Part shown: positions 24,510 to 32,108 of the stretch, one piece after another | Numbering within the stretch: position 1 is the first letter of the stretch | Layout of the letters: the number at the start of each line of letters is the position of its first letter | Assembly (NCBI RefSeq): GCF_014648695.1 | Contig: NZ_BMRP01000020.1 | Span: forward strand, 1-49,910 | Reading direction: 5' to 3' | DNA: 49,910 nt | Source: Streptomyces albospinus | GTDB taxonomy: Bacteria > Actinomycetota > Actinomycetes > Streptomycetales > Streptomycetaceae | Position numbers and translations under genes: made by a program | Notes under the pieces: model-generated | Database searches by the model: none | Told to the model about the DNA's origin: nothing | Seen by the model: only the letters and a program-made list of their open reading frames with translations

Positions 24510-25882
24510 TGCAGGAACCTCCGGAAGTGCAGCCGCCCGCGCTCGGGCAGCAGGTTGTCGAGCAGGTCGTCGGCCAGGATCCGGCCGAGCGGGCGGTCGG
24601 TGTCGTCGACCACCAGCAGGGAGGAGGCGCGGGCGGCGACCAGCTCATCGGCGGCAGCGGCCAGCGCCGTGTCCGGACGGACGGTGACGGGCGGGCCGAA
24701 CTGCGCCCGCCAGGCGGCCAGGTCGGCCACCGGGGTGGTGTCCTCCGCTACGGCGAGGTCGAACAGCGCGATGTCGGTGACAAGACGGCCCTCCTCGTCC
24801 ACGACGGCGACGGCGTCGATCTCGGTGCGGTGCTCGGCCTGCTCGGCCAGCCGGGCCCGCACCTGAGCGACGGTCTCGTCCCGACCGGCGGTGATCAGCA
24901 AGGTGGTCATGGCGCCGCCCGCGGTGCCCTCCCGGTGCGCCAGCAGCCGCCGCAGCTCCGCGGCCTCGCCGGACGGCATGCATGTCAGCAGCGCCTCACG
25001 CTCCTCACGGGTGAGGTCGCGCAGCGCGTCGGTGGCCTCGTCCGGCTCCATCTCGTCGACCAGCCGGGCCGCGTGCTCCGGCTTCGCCTCGCGCAGCAGG
25101 TTCTCCAGTTCGGCCGGTTCCATCTCCTCCAGCGCGTCGGCGGCGTGCTCCGGCTCCAGCCAGCCCAGCAGCTGCTGCCGCTCGGCACGGCCCAGGTCTT
25201 CGAGGATGTCGGCCAGATCCGCCGGACGCAGCCGGTGCAGCGCGGCCCGAGAGGCGCGCAGCCGTACCTCCGGCGGGCCCTCGGTCGCCTGCTCGGCGAA
25301 GGGGGCCACCGCCTGCCAGTCCAGTACCCGCTCCGGAGTGGGCCGAGCCTGCCACCGGCGCGGGCCGAGCCGGCGCAGCAGCGTGGGCAGGGAGACGTCC
25401 ACGCCGACCAGCACCACCTTGTCGACCAGCGGCGCCAGATACAGATCGGCGGCCCGGGTGACCTGGACGCCGTCCACGTCGACGAGCTGATGGTCGAGCA
25501 CGTCCTTGCCCAGCAGCACCTCGCCGGGGCGGCGGGCGAAGTCGCGCAGGTCGACCCGGGCGGTGCTCAGCCGCACGTGCCCTGCATGGACCTTGCCTAT
25601 GGCGTCCGAGGCGAGGAAGGTACGGCGTCGGCCGATGCGCAGGATCAGGCCGGTGACCGGGGGGTACGAGTCCGCGCCGTAGAGCCGGGCCACGACATCG
25701 ACGACACGGCCGACCTCGTCGCCGGACTGGTTCGTGACGGGGCCGCCGATCAGGCCAGCGAGCGAGACCAGGGAGGTGCGCACCGCCTTGGAGGCGGTTA
25801 CACGCCGCTCCAGGTCGACCCGGCGGTCGCGCAGGCGAGCGGTGGTGGACATGAGCAGAGTGTGGGCAGCCAAGGTGAACAC
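24506..25882 (-). CDS. PRC-barrel / MgtE N-domain / CBS protein without channel domain
   Basis: About 458 aa, soluble. In order: two PRC-barrel-like segments (LIGGPVTNQSGDEVGRVVDV; then LLGKDVLDHQLVDVDGVQV), the MgtE_N superhelix (LRPADLADILEDLG, repeats ending in EMEP), the MgtE hallmark GTAGGAMTT, and a CBS pair (VAVVDEEGRLVTD; SLLVVDDTDRPLGRILADD). In MgtE these cytosolic domains bind Mg2+ and gate a membrane domain, which is absent here. The adjacent NRAMP-like protein is the obvious partner. GTG 25882, GTG 25930 (GGAGG only 2 bases away) and ATG 25852 are all possible starts. Confidence 0.85.
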   Translation of the reverse strand: MFTLAAHTLLMSTTARLRDRRVDLERRVTASKAVRTSLVSLAGLIGGPVTNQSGDEVGRVVDVVARLYGADSYPPVTGLILRIGRRRTFLASDAIGKVHAGHVRLSTARVDLRDFARRPGEVLLGKDVLDHQLVDVDGVQVTRAADLYLAPLVDKVVLVGVDVSLPTLLRRLGPRRWQARPTPERVLDWQAVAPFAEQATEGPPEVRLRASRAALHRLRPADLADILEDLGRAERQQLLGWLEPEHAADALEEMEPAELENLLREAKPEHAARLVDEMEPDEATDALRDLTREEREALLTCMPSGEAAELRRLLAHREGTAGGAMTTLLITAGRDETVAQVRARLAEQAEHRTEIDAVAVVDEEGRLVTDIALFDLAVAEDTTPVADLAAWRAQFGPPVTVRPDTALAAAADELVAARASSLLVVDDTDRPLGRILADDLLDNLLPERGRLHFRRFLQ

Positions 25883-26033
25883 CCCCTTGCCCCGGCATGG
25901 CGGGGCATCAAGCGGCCCACGGCGGCGCACTTCCTCCCCGAACCGGCGGCGGCAGGCCCGCCGCGCACACGCCGGTGCGCGGCCCGCCGAGGCCGGTGAG
26001 CTGGGCGAACCGCCGACTTAGGAGCCGAGCGGT

Positions 26034-26120
26034 TCAAGGGAGAGCGGGCTGCCTCGGGCCGCGGAAGGACGACGCGGACAACACGAAGAGGGGCCGACTA
26101 TGGCCCGGACTACTGTCCAT
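26034..26120 (-). CDS. 28-aa leader peptide ORF between M-box and sensor gene
   Basis: ATG 26120 is preceded by GGGAGGAGGTGAC, one of the strongest ribosome sites in the window. The peptide is MDSSPGHSRPLFVL... ending RGPRQPALP, with five Pro in 28 residues and the last three in the final seven positions. Its stop overlaps a hairpin (gaaccgc/gcggttc, 26011-26036 region). Position between a Mg2+ riboswitch and its target gene, and the Pro content, recall Mg2+-sensing leader peptides such as MgtL; that role is an inference. Confidence 0.55.
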   Translation of the reverse strand: MDSSPGHSRPLFVLSASSFRGPRQPALP

Positions 26121-26202
26121 GTCACCTCCTCCCGGTCCAGCCGCGCACTGGGCGTCGCGGTCGTGCGGCAAGGGGCAGCCGGGCATGTTCGCTCCCGGCA
26201 CA

Positions 26203-26370
26203 CCCCAACTCGTCAGAGCTTTGGCACTCCACGGCGTAATCCCCTTGCGGGGGAAGCCACTTGGGATCACCCCTTGGGCCGGGGAGACCTGTCCTGATCC
26301 GGAGCGTCTCTCGACGGGTGGGATCAGTGGCCTGTGTCCGTGAAGACGCCTCACCGAACGAGGTGTCCGT
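26203..26370 (-). promoter_or_regulatory. M-box (ykoK) magnesium riboswitch
   Basis: On the minus strand the 5' part reads CTCGTTCGGTGAGGC (26362-26348), the middle GTCGAGAGACGC, and the 3' part GTGCCAAAGCTCTGACGAG (26227-26209). These are the conserved blocks of the M-box aptamer, in correct order and spacing, and CTCGT/ACGAG close helix P1. M-boxes fold on Mg2+ and lower expression of Mg2+ uptake genes. Here it precedes the MgtE-like/NRAMP-like operon, with a small leader ORF in between. No T-run terminator was seen downstream, so control may act on translation or Rho. Confidence 0.92.
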
Positions 26371-26383
26371 TCAAACCGTCCAA

Positions 26384-26389
26384 AGGATA
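26384..26389 (-). promoter_or_regulatory. Likely -10 box of the M-box transcript
   Basis: TATCCT on the minus strand, about 12 bases before the first M-box pairing region. The -35 region is weak. The transcript would run through the M-box, the leader ORF and the two transporter genes. Confidence 0.45.
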
Positions 26390-26441
26390 CGCCCGCGCCG
26401 CACCGTGTCCCTAATCCATGACCGGTCCTTGACCTACGGCA

Positions 26442-26696
26442 CTAGGCCGTGACGGTCTCGGCCGCCTCCGTCTCCCCGGCATGCGCCGCGAGTGCGCGGT
26501 TGCGGCGGACAGAGGACCAGAAGGACAAGGCGATCAGCACGACGCCCACCAGGCCGCTGGTGACCTCGTTGATCTCGTACTGGATGGTGACCATGAGAAT
26601 CATGGCCAGGGCGCCGATGGCGTAGTGGACGCCGTGCTCCAGGTAGACGTAGTCGTCGGGGGTGCCATTCGAGCCCGCCTCCTGATACTCACTCAC
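26442..26696 (-). CDS. Small two-helix membrane protein
   Basis: An 84-aa protein with an acidic N-terminus (SEYQEAGSNGTPDDYVYLEH), two membrane segments (YAIGALAMILMVTIQYEI; SGLVGVVLIALSFWSSV) and a basic Arg patch after the second, so both ends face the cytosol. The GTG at 26696 is chosen because GGAGGAGG lies 8 bases upstream; a GTG at 26705 falls inside that site. It lies just upstream of the M-box promoter on the same strand. Four GCGTCA repeats precede it. Family not recognised. Confidence 0.7.
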   Translation of the reverse strand: MSEYQEAGSNGTPDDYVYLEHGVHYAIGALAMILMVTIQYEINEVTSGLVGVVLIALSFWSSVRRNRALAAHAGETEAAETVTA

Positions 26697-26735
26697 CGTC
26701 TGCACCTCCTCCCATCTGGCACCCCATCAGAATGA

Positions 26736-26772
26736 GCGTCAAATAGGCGTCACGAGCGTCACTACAGCGTCA
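26736..26772. promoter_or_regulatory. Four GCGTCA direct repeats upstream of the small membrane protein gene
   Basis: GCGTC(A) occurs at 26736, 26747, 26756 and 26767, spacings 11, 9 and 11. Read on the minus strand these are TGACGC copies, two of them inside TTTGACGC. The near-helical spacing suggests binding by a response regulator or similar dimer upstream of the gene that starts at 26696. Confidence 0.5.
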
Positions 26773-26919
26773 AAGTACCGTCCACAACGCCCACAGCGCA
26801 CATATCGCACACTCACAAAGGCGCAGGTCAGGACCCCTTCGCGGACGGTTCAAGGATGCGACGCACTCCACATGATGCGTCATCGAGACCGTGTCGACAC
26901 CGCTGTTCGTACTGGGCAC

Positions 26920-26967
26920 AAAAAGGCCGAATGTGCCGGCATCTCCCGCTCGGACCCGGCACATTCG
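26920..26967 (-). terminator. Intrinsic terminator after the macro-domain gene
   Basis: On the minus strand CGAATGTGCCGG (26967-26956) pairs perfectly with CCGGCACATTCG (26939-26928), and a run of five T follows (26925 region). This is a textbook intrinsic terminator, ending the transcript that contains the macro gene. The rest of the 26697-27018 gap holds only the GCGTCA repeats. Confidence 0.88.
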
Positions 26968-27018
26968 ACGCAACCGGACAGGGGACTCAGGCGAGATGGG
27001 TACCAGCCGCAACCGTCG

Positions 27019-27531
27019 TTACCGGACCTGTCGGGCGAACGCCTCGTACGCCGCCTCGTCGAAGAGGATGAACCTGACCTCCTCGACCGACGTCTGAGCC
27101 GCCCGCACCGTCTCCACCGCGATCCGGGCGGCGTCCTCCATCGGCCACCCGTAGATGCCCGCGGAGATCGCCGGAAAGGCAACAGTACGGGCGCCGAGTT
27201 CGTCCGCCACCCGCAACGACTCCCGGTAACACGAAGCCAGCAGCTCCGACCGGTCCTCCTGGTGGGTGAAACGCGGACCCACGGTGTGGATCACCCAGCG
27301 GGCGGGGAGCCGGCCGGCGGTGGTGGCGACGGCGGCGCCCGTGGGAAGGCCGCGGAAGTAGGTGCCGTCGCGCAGGGCGCGGCACTCTTCGAGGATGTCC
27401 GGGCCGCCGCGCCGGTGGATCGCGCCGTCCACTCCCCCGCCGCCGAGCAGGGTGGAGTTGGCGGCGTTGACCACCGCGTCCACGGCCTGTTCGGTGATGT
27501 CGCCCCGGGTGAGGGTGAGGGTGGTGCTCAT
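27019..27531 (-). CDS. Macro-domain protein, O-acetyl-ADP-ribose deacetylase type
   Basis: A 170-aa single macro domain. It begins TLTRGDITEQAVDAVVNAAN, the ADP-ribose-binding Asp loop, followed by STLLGGGGVDGAIHRRGG, the active-site loop of MacroD-type hydrolases, then VIHTVGP and AFPAISAGIYGWP. It should remove ADP-ribose or hydrolyse O-acetyl-ADP-ribose. No ribosome site precedes the ATG; TACGCT lies eight bases before it, so the message may be leaderless. A decayed half-copy exists at 22372-22660, and a Sir2 deacetylase, which makes its substrate, is 6 kb away. Confidence 0.93.
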   Translation of the reverse strand: MSTTLTLTRGDITEQAVDAVVNAANSTLLGGGGVDGAIHRRGGPDILEECRALRDGTYFRGLPTGAAVATTAGRLPARWVIHTVGPRFTHQEDRSELLASCYRESLRVADELGARTVAFPAISAGIYGWPMEDAARIAVETVRAAQTSVEEVRFILFDEAAYEAFARQVR

Positions 27532-27585
27532 GGGCGTAGAGCGTAGGAGGACGGGGTGGGGCGGCCGGGACGGACGCGCCGGGGG

Positions 27586-29007
27586 TCAGCGGCGGCTTGC
27601 GTGCAGGCGGCGCCAGACCGCCCTGGCGGCGTAGTGGCCGGACATGCCGTGGACGCCGGGGCCGGGTGGGGTGGCCTGGGAGCAGAGGTAGACGGCGGGG
27701 TGGGCCGTTTCGTAGGGGACGCGGGCGAGTTTGGGGCGGATGAGGAGGCGCAGGCCGGCCGCGGAGCCGGTGGCGGTGTCGCCGCCTACGTAGTTGGCGT
27801 TGCGGGCGGCGAGCTGCGGCGGGCCGGCGACGGCGCGGGCCAGGACGAGGTCGCGGAAGCCGGGGGCGAAGCGCTCGATCTGCCGCTCGACGACCTCGGT
27901 GGCGTCGCCTTGCCAGCCGTTGGGGACGTGGCCGTAGGCCCAGAAGGTGTGCTTTCCCTCGGGGGCGCGGGTGGGGTCGATGATGCTGGGCTGGGAGGTG
28001 ATGAGGAACGGGACGGAGGGATCGCGGCCCTCGGAGGCGGCGTCGAGGGCGGCGGAGATCTCGGCGCCGGTGGGGCCGATGTGGACGGTGCCGGCGCGCT
28101 GGGCTTCCTTGGCGGTCCAGGGCACAGGGCCGTCCATCGCGTAGTCGATCTTGAAGACGCTGGGGCCGTAGGTGACGTCGCGGTAGGCGTTGCCGAGGCG
28201 GGCGATCCGGGCGAGCGCGGTCGGTGAGGTGTCGAAGATGTAGGCGCGGGCCGGCGGGAGGTCGTCCAGGCGCTTGACCTCGAAGTCGGTGTGCACGGCG
28301 CCGCCGTGGGCGCGCAGCAGGCCGGCGAGGGCGTCGGAGATGGCCTGGGAGCCGCCGCGGGGCACCGGCCAGCCGTTGGCGTGCGCGGCGAGTGCGAACA
28401 TCAGGGCCAGGCCGCTGGTGCCGAAGCCGCGGAGCGGGGCGATGGCGTGGGCGGCGAGGCCGGCCATCAAGGCGCGGGCCTTCTCGTCCTGGAAGCGGCG
28501 GTTGAGGAGGGTGACCGGCTGCATCGCGACCAGGCCGAACCGCGCGTAGGTGACCGGGTCGCCGGGCACTCCGAGCCATTGGGTGCGCAGGAAGTCGCGG
28601 GACAGGGCGTCCCACTTGCCGACGAACGGGGCGACGAGCCGGCGGTAGGTGCCGGCGTCGCGCGGCCCGAAGGACATGGCGGTCTCGCCGACGGAGTGGG
28701 CCAGCACCCCGGCCGTGCCGTCGGGGAAGGGGTGCGCCATGGGGAGGTCGGGGTGCAGCCACTCCAGGCCGTACCGCTCCAGGGGCATGGCGCGGAAGGC
28801 GGGTGAGCCGATGCCGAGGGGGTGGACCGCGGAGCAGGGGTCGTGGCGGTAGCCGGGGAGGGTCAGCTCCTCGGTGCGGGCTCCCCCGCCGATGGTGTCG
28901 CGCGCCTCGAAGATCTCCACGGACATGCCGCGGCGGGCCAGTTCGACCGCCGCCGTCAGGCCGTTGGGTCCTGCCCCGATCACGACGGCATCGAGCATCC
29001 TCGGCAC
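27586..29007 (-). CDS. Phytoene-dehydrogenase-like FAD oxidoreductase
   Basis: A 473-aa flavoprotein of the PYROXD2/CrtI-like group. The FAD motif VVIGAGPNGLTAAVELARRG is at the N-terminus with the second block GGGARTEELTLPGYRHDPCS. The C-terminus has YLCSQATPPGPGVHGMSG, the typical closing FAD contact. No carotenoid genes are nearby, so the substrate is unknown. The GTG at 29007 is placed nine bases after GAGGGGA; ATG 28998 is an alternative. Follows the inositol-phosphatase-like gene after 40 bases and is probably co-transcribed with it and with the macro gene. Confidence 0.85.
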   Translation of the reverse strand: MPRMLDAVVIGAGPNGLTAAVELARRGMSVEIFEARDTIGGGARTEELTLPGYRHDPCSAVHPLGIGSPAFRAMPLERYGLEWLHPDLPMAHPFPDGTAGVLAHSVGETAMSFGPRDAGTYRRLVAPFVGKWDALSRDFLRTQWLGVPGDPVTYARFGLVAMQPVTLLNRRFQDEKARALMAGLAAHAIAPLRGFGTSGLALMFALAAHANGWPVPRGGSQAISDALAGLLRAHGGAVHTDFEVKRLDDLPPARAYIFDTSPTALARIARLGNAYRDVTYGPSVFKIDYAMDGPVPWTAKEAQRAGTVHIGPTGAEISAALDAASEGRDPSVPFLITSQPSIIDPTRAPEGKHTFWAYGHVPNGWQGDATEVVERQIERFAPGFRDLVLARAVAGPPQLAARNANYVGGDTATGSAAGLRLLIRPKLARVPYETAHPAVYLCSQATPPGPGVHGMSGHYAARAVWRRLHASRR

Positions 29008-29047
29008 CTGCGCCACTCCCCTCACGTCCGACCCTCGTCGGTGAGGG

Positions 29048-29965
29048 TCAGTTGGCCGCTGCCAGCAGTCCGAGGATACGCCGCGCCGTCTCGGCGTCCC
29101 GTGCGGCGGTGAAGGGGAGCGCGTTGCCGCCTTCTATGCGGAACGGCCGGCCGGCGACCGTGCCGCTGGCGCCGCCCGCTTCGTGGACGAGGAGCAGTCC
29201 GGCGGCGTGGTCCCAGGCGTTTTCCCAGCTGAAGGCGGTGGCGTCGATCCGGCCCTGGGCGATGTGGAGGTATTCCAGGCCCGCGGAGCCGCAGGGGCGG
29301 GGGGCGATGCCGCCGGTGTCCAGGGCGGCCAGGACGCGCTTCTCGTCGTCGCTGGTGAAGTCGTGGTGGGAGGTGGCGACATCGAGGACGGCGCCGGCGG
29401 CGGGGTGGCCGGCGGTGAGCCGTGCGCCGTTCAGCCAGGCGCCGGCGCCGCGGCGGGCGGTGGCCATCAGGCCGAGGGCGGGCGCGTACGTCCAGGAGGC
29501 GAGCAGTTCGCCGCGGTGGGCGAGGGTGACCAGGGTGGCGAAGCCGGGGTCGCCGTGGACGAACTGGCGGGTGCCGTCGACGGGGTCGACGATCCATACG
29601 GGGGCGTCACCGCGCAGGGCGTCCAGGACGGCCGGGTCGGCGTGGACCGCTTCCTCGCCGACGACGCGGGAGCCGGGCAGCAAGGCCGTCAGGGCGGCGG
29701 TGAGCTGCTCCTCGGCGCGGCGGTCGGCGGTGGTGACGAGGTCGTGCGGGCCGTTCTTCTCGACGATGTCATCGGCGGCGAGCTGCCGGAAGCGCGGCAT
29801 GATCTCGTCTGCGGCGGCCTGGCGGATGGCGTCCTCGACGGCGGCCAGGTCCAGTGCGGAGAGGTCCGGCGACGGGTTCACCGGGGGCGCTGCGGGGGTC
29901 GTCGCGAGGTCTTCGGTGATATTCGTGGTATCTCCCGAATCTTGGGTACGAAGTGCTTCGATCAT
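29048..29965 (-). CDS. Inositol monophosphatase family phosphatase
   Basis: A 305-aa Mg2+-dependent, Li+-type phosphatase. Motifs are complete: VVGEEAVHADP (metal Glu), WIVDPVDGTRQFVHG (DxxDGT) and WDHAAGLLLVHEAGG. Substrate could be inositol phosphate, histidinol phosphate or PAP; GDPGFATLVTLAHRGELLAS resembles the histidinol-phosphatase-like subgroup but this is not decisive. The first 45 residues are Thr/Pro-rich and probably disordered; the ATG at 29965 has no ribosome site, so a later start is possible. Confidence 0.87.
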   Translation of the reverse strand: MIEALRTQDSGDTTNITEDLATTPAAPPVNPSPDLSALDLAAVEDAIRQAAADEIMPRFRQLAADDIVEKNGPHDLVTTADRRAEEQLTAALTALLPGSRVVGEEAVHADPAVLDALRGDAPVWIVDPVDGTRQFVHGDPGFATLVTLAHRGELLASWTYAPALGLMATARRGAGAWLNGARLTAGHPAAGAVLDVATSHHDFTSDDEKRVLAALDTGGIAPRPCGSAGLEYLHIAQGRIDATAFSWENAWDHAAGLLLVHEAGGASGTVAGRPFRIEGGNALPFTAARDAETARRILGLLAAAN

Positions 29966-30183
29966 GCGTCCATCGAACCACGTGCCACTGACACGACGAC
30001 TGGACTCCAGGTGAACTCCCGATGCCGCGGAGGGCACGGGCGGGTGCGGCCGGGCGGGCGGCGGCCGGCCGCGCACCGCCGCTCCCCCGGCTGTACCCGC
30101 CCGCGTCTGCGCAGGTCGGCGGGTGGATACCGGTCGGCGGCCCGGCGCCGGCGCCCGTCCGGTGGGTCGGGGCGGGACGGTGC

Positions 30184-32022
30184 CTAGCGCCCCACCGCGT
30201 ACCCCTGCATCCCCCGCGGATTCGCCGCCGCCGACAGCACTCCGGTCTCGGGGTCGCGGGCCACCGCGCACAGCCGCCCCTCCGACCAGGCGGCCCCGAC
30301 GGTGACGTCGTGCCCGCGGCGCCGCAGCTCCTCGATGACGTCGGTGCCGATACGGGACTCGACGGTGACGCTGCCGGGCCGCATCGCGCGCGGGAAGAAG
30401 GAGCCGGGGAAGGAGTCGTGGTGCCAGTTCGGGGCGTCGACGGCGCCCTGGAGGTCGGGCCCGCCGCGGACTTCCGGCCGCAGCACCGCGGCGAGGAAGA
30501 AGTGCAGCTGCCACTGGTCCTGCTGGTCGCCGCCGGGGGTGCCGAAGGCCATGACGGGGACGCCGTCGCGCAGGGCGAGGGACGGCGTGAGGGTGGTGCG
30601 GGGGCGGCGCCCGGGGGTGAGGGTGTTGGGCAGGCCCTCCTCCAACCAGGCCATCTGGAGCCGGGTGCCGAGCGGGAAGCCGAGCGCGGGGACGACGGGG
30701 TTGGACTGGAGCCAGCCGCCGGAGGGGGTGGCGGAGACCAGGTTGCCCCAGCGGTCGGCGACGTCGAGGTGGCAGGTGTCGCCGCGGGTGGTGCCGTCCC
30801 GGTCGACCCGGGGCTCGGCGGCGGACGGCCCGCCGCGGGCCACGGTCGGCTCCCCCGCCCCGCTCCCCGAGATGCCCAGCGGGTCGAAGCCGACCGCGCC
30901 CGAGGCCGCCGCCAGGGCCTGCTTGCCGAGCCGGGGCGGGCGCCCGTCCGGACTGCCGGGCCGCAGGGCGTACGAGGCGTGCCGGTCGATGAGCTTGCGG
31001 CGCTCGGCGTTGTAGCCGTCGCCGAGGAGGGCGTGCAGCGGCACCTCGGCGGCGTCGCCGTACCACGCCTCGCGGTCGGCCATCGCGAGTTTGCTGCCCT
31101 CGATGAGCAGGTGGACGTATTCGGGGCTGCCGATGGCGGGCAACTCATCGGGAAGCAGGGCGAGTTGCTGGAGGAAGGCGGGGCCCTGGGACCAGCCGGC
31201 CGCCTTGGCCACGGTCCAGCCGTGCCAGTCGTAGGTCACCGGGTCCTCGTAGGTGGCGGAGTAGCCCGCCAGGTCGTCCCCGGTCAGGGTGCCGGCGTGG
31301 CGCTCGCCCGAGGTGTCCAGGGCCGGGCGGGCCGCGAAGTCGGCCAGCGCCTCGCCGATGAAGCCCTCGCGCCAGATGCGGCGGGCGGCGTCGAGCTGCG
31401 CCTCGCGGTCCGCCGACGCGGCCTGCGCCTCCGTGATCAGGCGGCGCCAGGTGGCCGCCAGCGGGCGGTTGGTGAGCAGTCCGCCGGGGGCGACGGACCT
31501 GCCGCCCGGGAGGTAGATCTCGGCGGACGAGGTCCACTCGGTGGTGAAGAGCTCCCGCACCGTCTCCACGGTCTCCCCTATCCGCTCGACGGCAGGGTGG
31601 CCGTGCTCGGCGTAGCCGATGGCGTAACGCAGCACCTCGGCCAGGGACTTGGTGCCGTGGTCTCGGAGCAGCAGCATCCAGGCGTCGAACGCGCCGGGGA
31701 CGGCGGCGGCGAGCGGCCCGGTGCCGGGCACCAGGTCGAGGCCGAGGGCGGTGTAGTGGGCGACGCTCGCCCCGGCGGGTGCCGGGCCCTGGCCGCAGAG
31801 GACCCGCACCGGCCCGCCGGCGGGCGCCAGGATGACGGGCACCTCGCCCGCCGGCCCGTTCAGGTGCGGTTCCACGACGTGCAGCACGAACCCGGCGGCG
31901 ACCGCGGCGTCGAAGGCGTTGCCGCCGTCCTCCAGGACGGCCATCGCGGACTGGGAGGCCAGCCAGTGGGTGCTGGAGGCCATCCCGAAGGTGCCTTGGA
32001 GGGTGGGGCGGGTGGTGAACAC
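30184..32022 (-). CDS. ggt: Gamma-glutamyltransferase family protein
   Basis: A 612-aa Ntn-hydrolase of the GGT family that would cleave itself into two subunits. The nucleophile Thr is in RGDTCHLDVADRWGNLVSAT; N-terminal blocks ASSTHWLASQSAMAVLEDGG and NAFDAAVAA are typical, as is the C-terminal TPGGDQQDQWQL. There is no signal peptide, so it is cytoplasmic and may act on gamma-glutamyl conjugates or mycothiol-type thiols rather than extracellular glutathione (inference). GTG 32022 follows GGAGG at only 2 bases. Divergent from a pseudogene. Confidence 0.9.
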   Translation of the reverse strand: MFTTRPTLQGTFGMASSTHWLASQSAMAVLEDGGNAFDAAVAAGFVLHVVEPHLNGPAGEVPVILAPAGGPVRVLCGQGPAPAGASVAHYTALGLDLVPGTGPLAAAVPGAFDAWMLLLRDHGTKSLAEVLRYAIGYAEHGHPAVERIGETVETVRELFTTEWTSSAEIYLPGGRSVAPGGLLTNRPLAATWRRLITEAQAASADREAQLDAARRIWREGFIGEALADFAARPALDTSGERHAGTLTGDDLAGYSATYEDPVTYDWHGWTVAKAAGWSQGPAFLQQLALLPDELPAIGSPEYVHLLIEGSKLAMADREAWYGDAAEVPLHALLGDGYNAERRKLIDRHASYALRPGSPDGRPPRLGKQALAAASGAVGFDPLGISGSGAGEPTVARGGPSAAEPRVDRDGTTRGDTCHLDVADRWGNLVSATPSGGWLQSNPVVPALGFPLGTRLQMAWLEEGLPNTLTPGRRPRTTLTPSLALRDGVPVMAFGTPGGDQQDQWQLHFFLAAVLRPEVRGGPDLQGAVDAPNWHHDSFPGSFFPRAMRPGSVTVESRIGTDVIEELRRRGHDVTVGAAWSEGRLCAVARDPETGVLSAAANPRGMQGYAVGR

Positions 32023-32108
32023 ACGGCCTCCTTGCCGTCGGTGGATCGGTTCGCACCGCCTGCGTCAGGGGTTCGCAGGGGTGTACGGATCACCCGTACC
32101 CTCCCCAC

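Noticed and set aside
26736..26772. PHO box
   Set aside because: Spacing is similar, but the unit GCGTCA does not match the GTTCACC-type repeat of Streptomyces PhoP.
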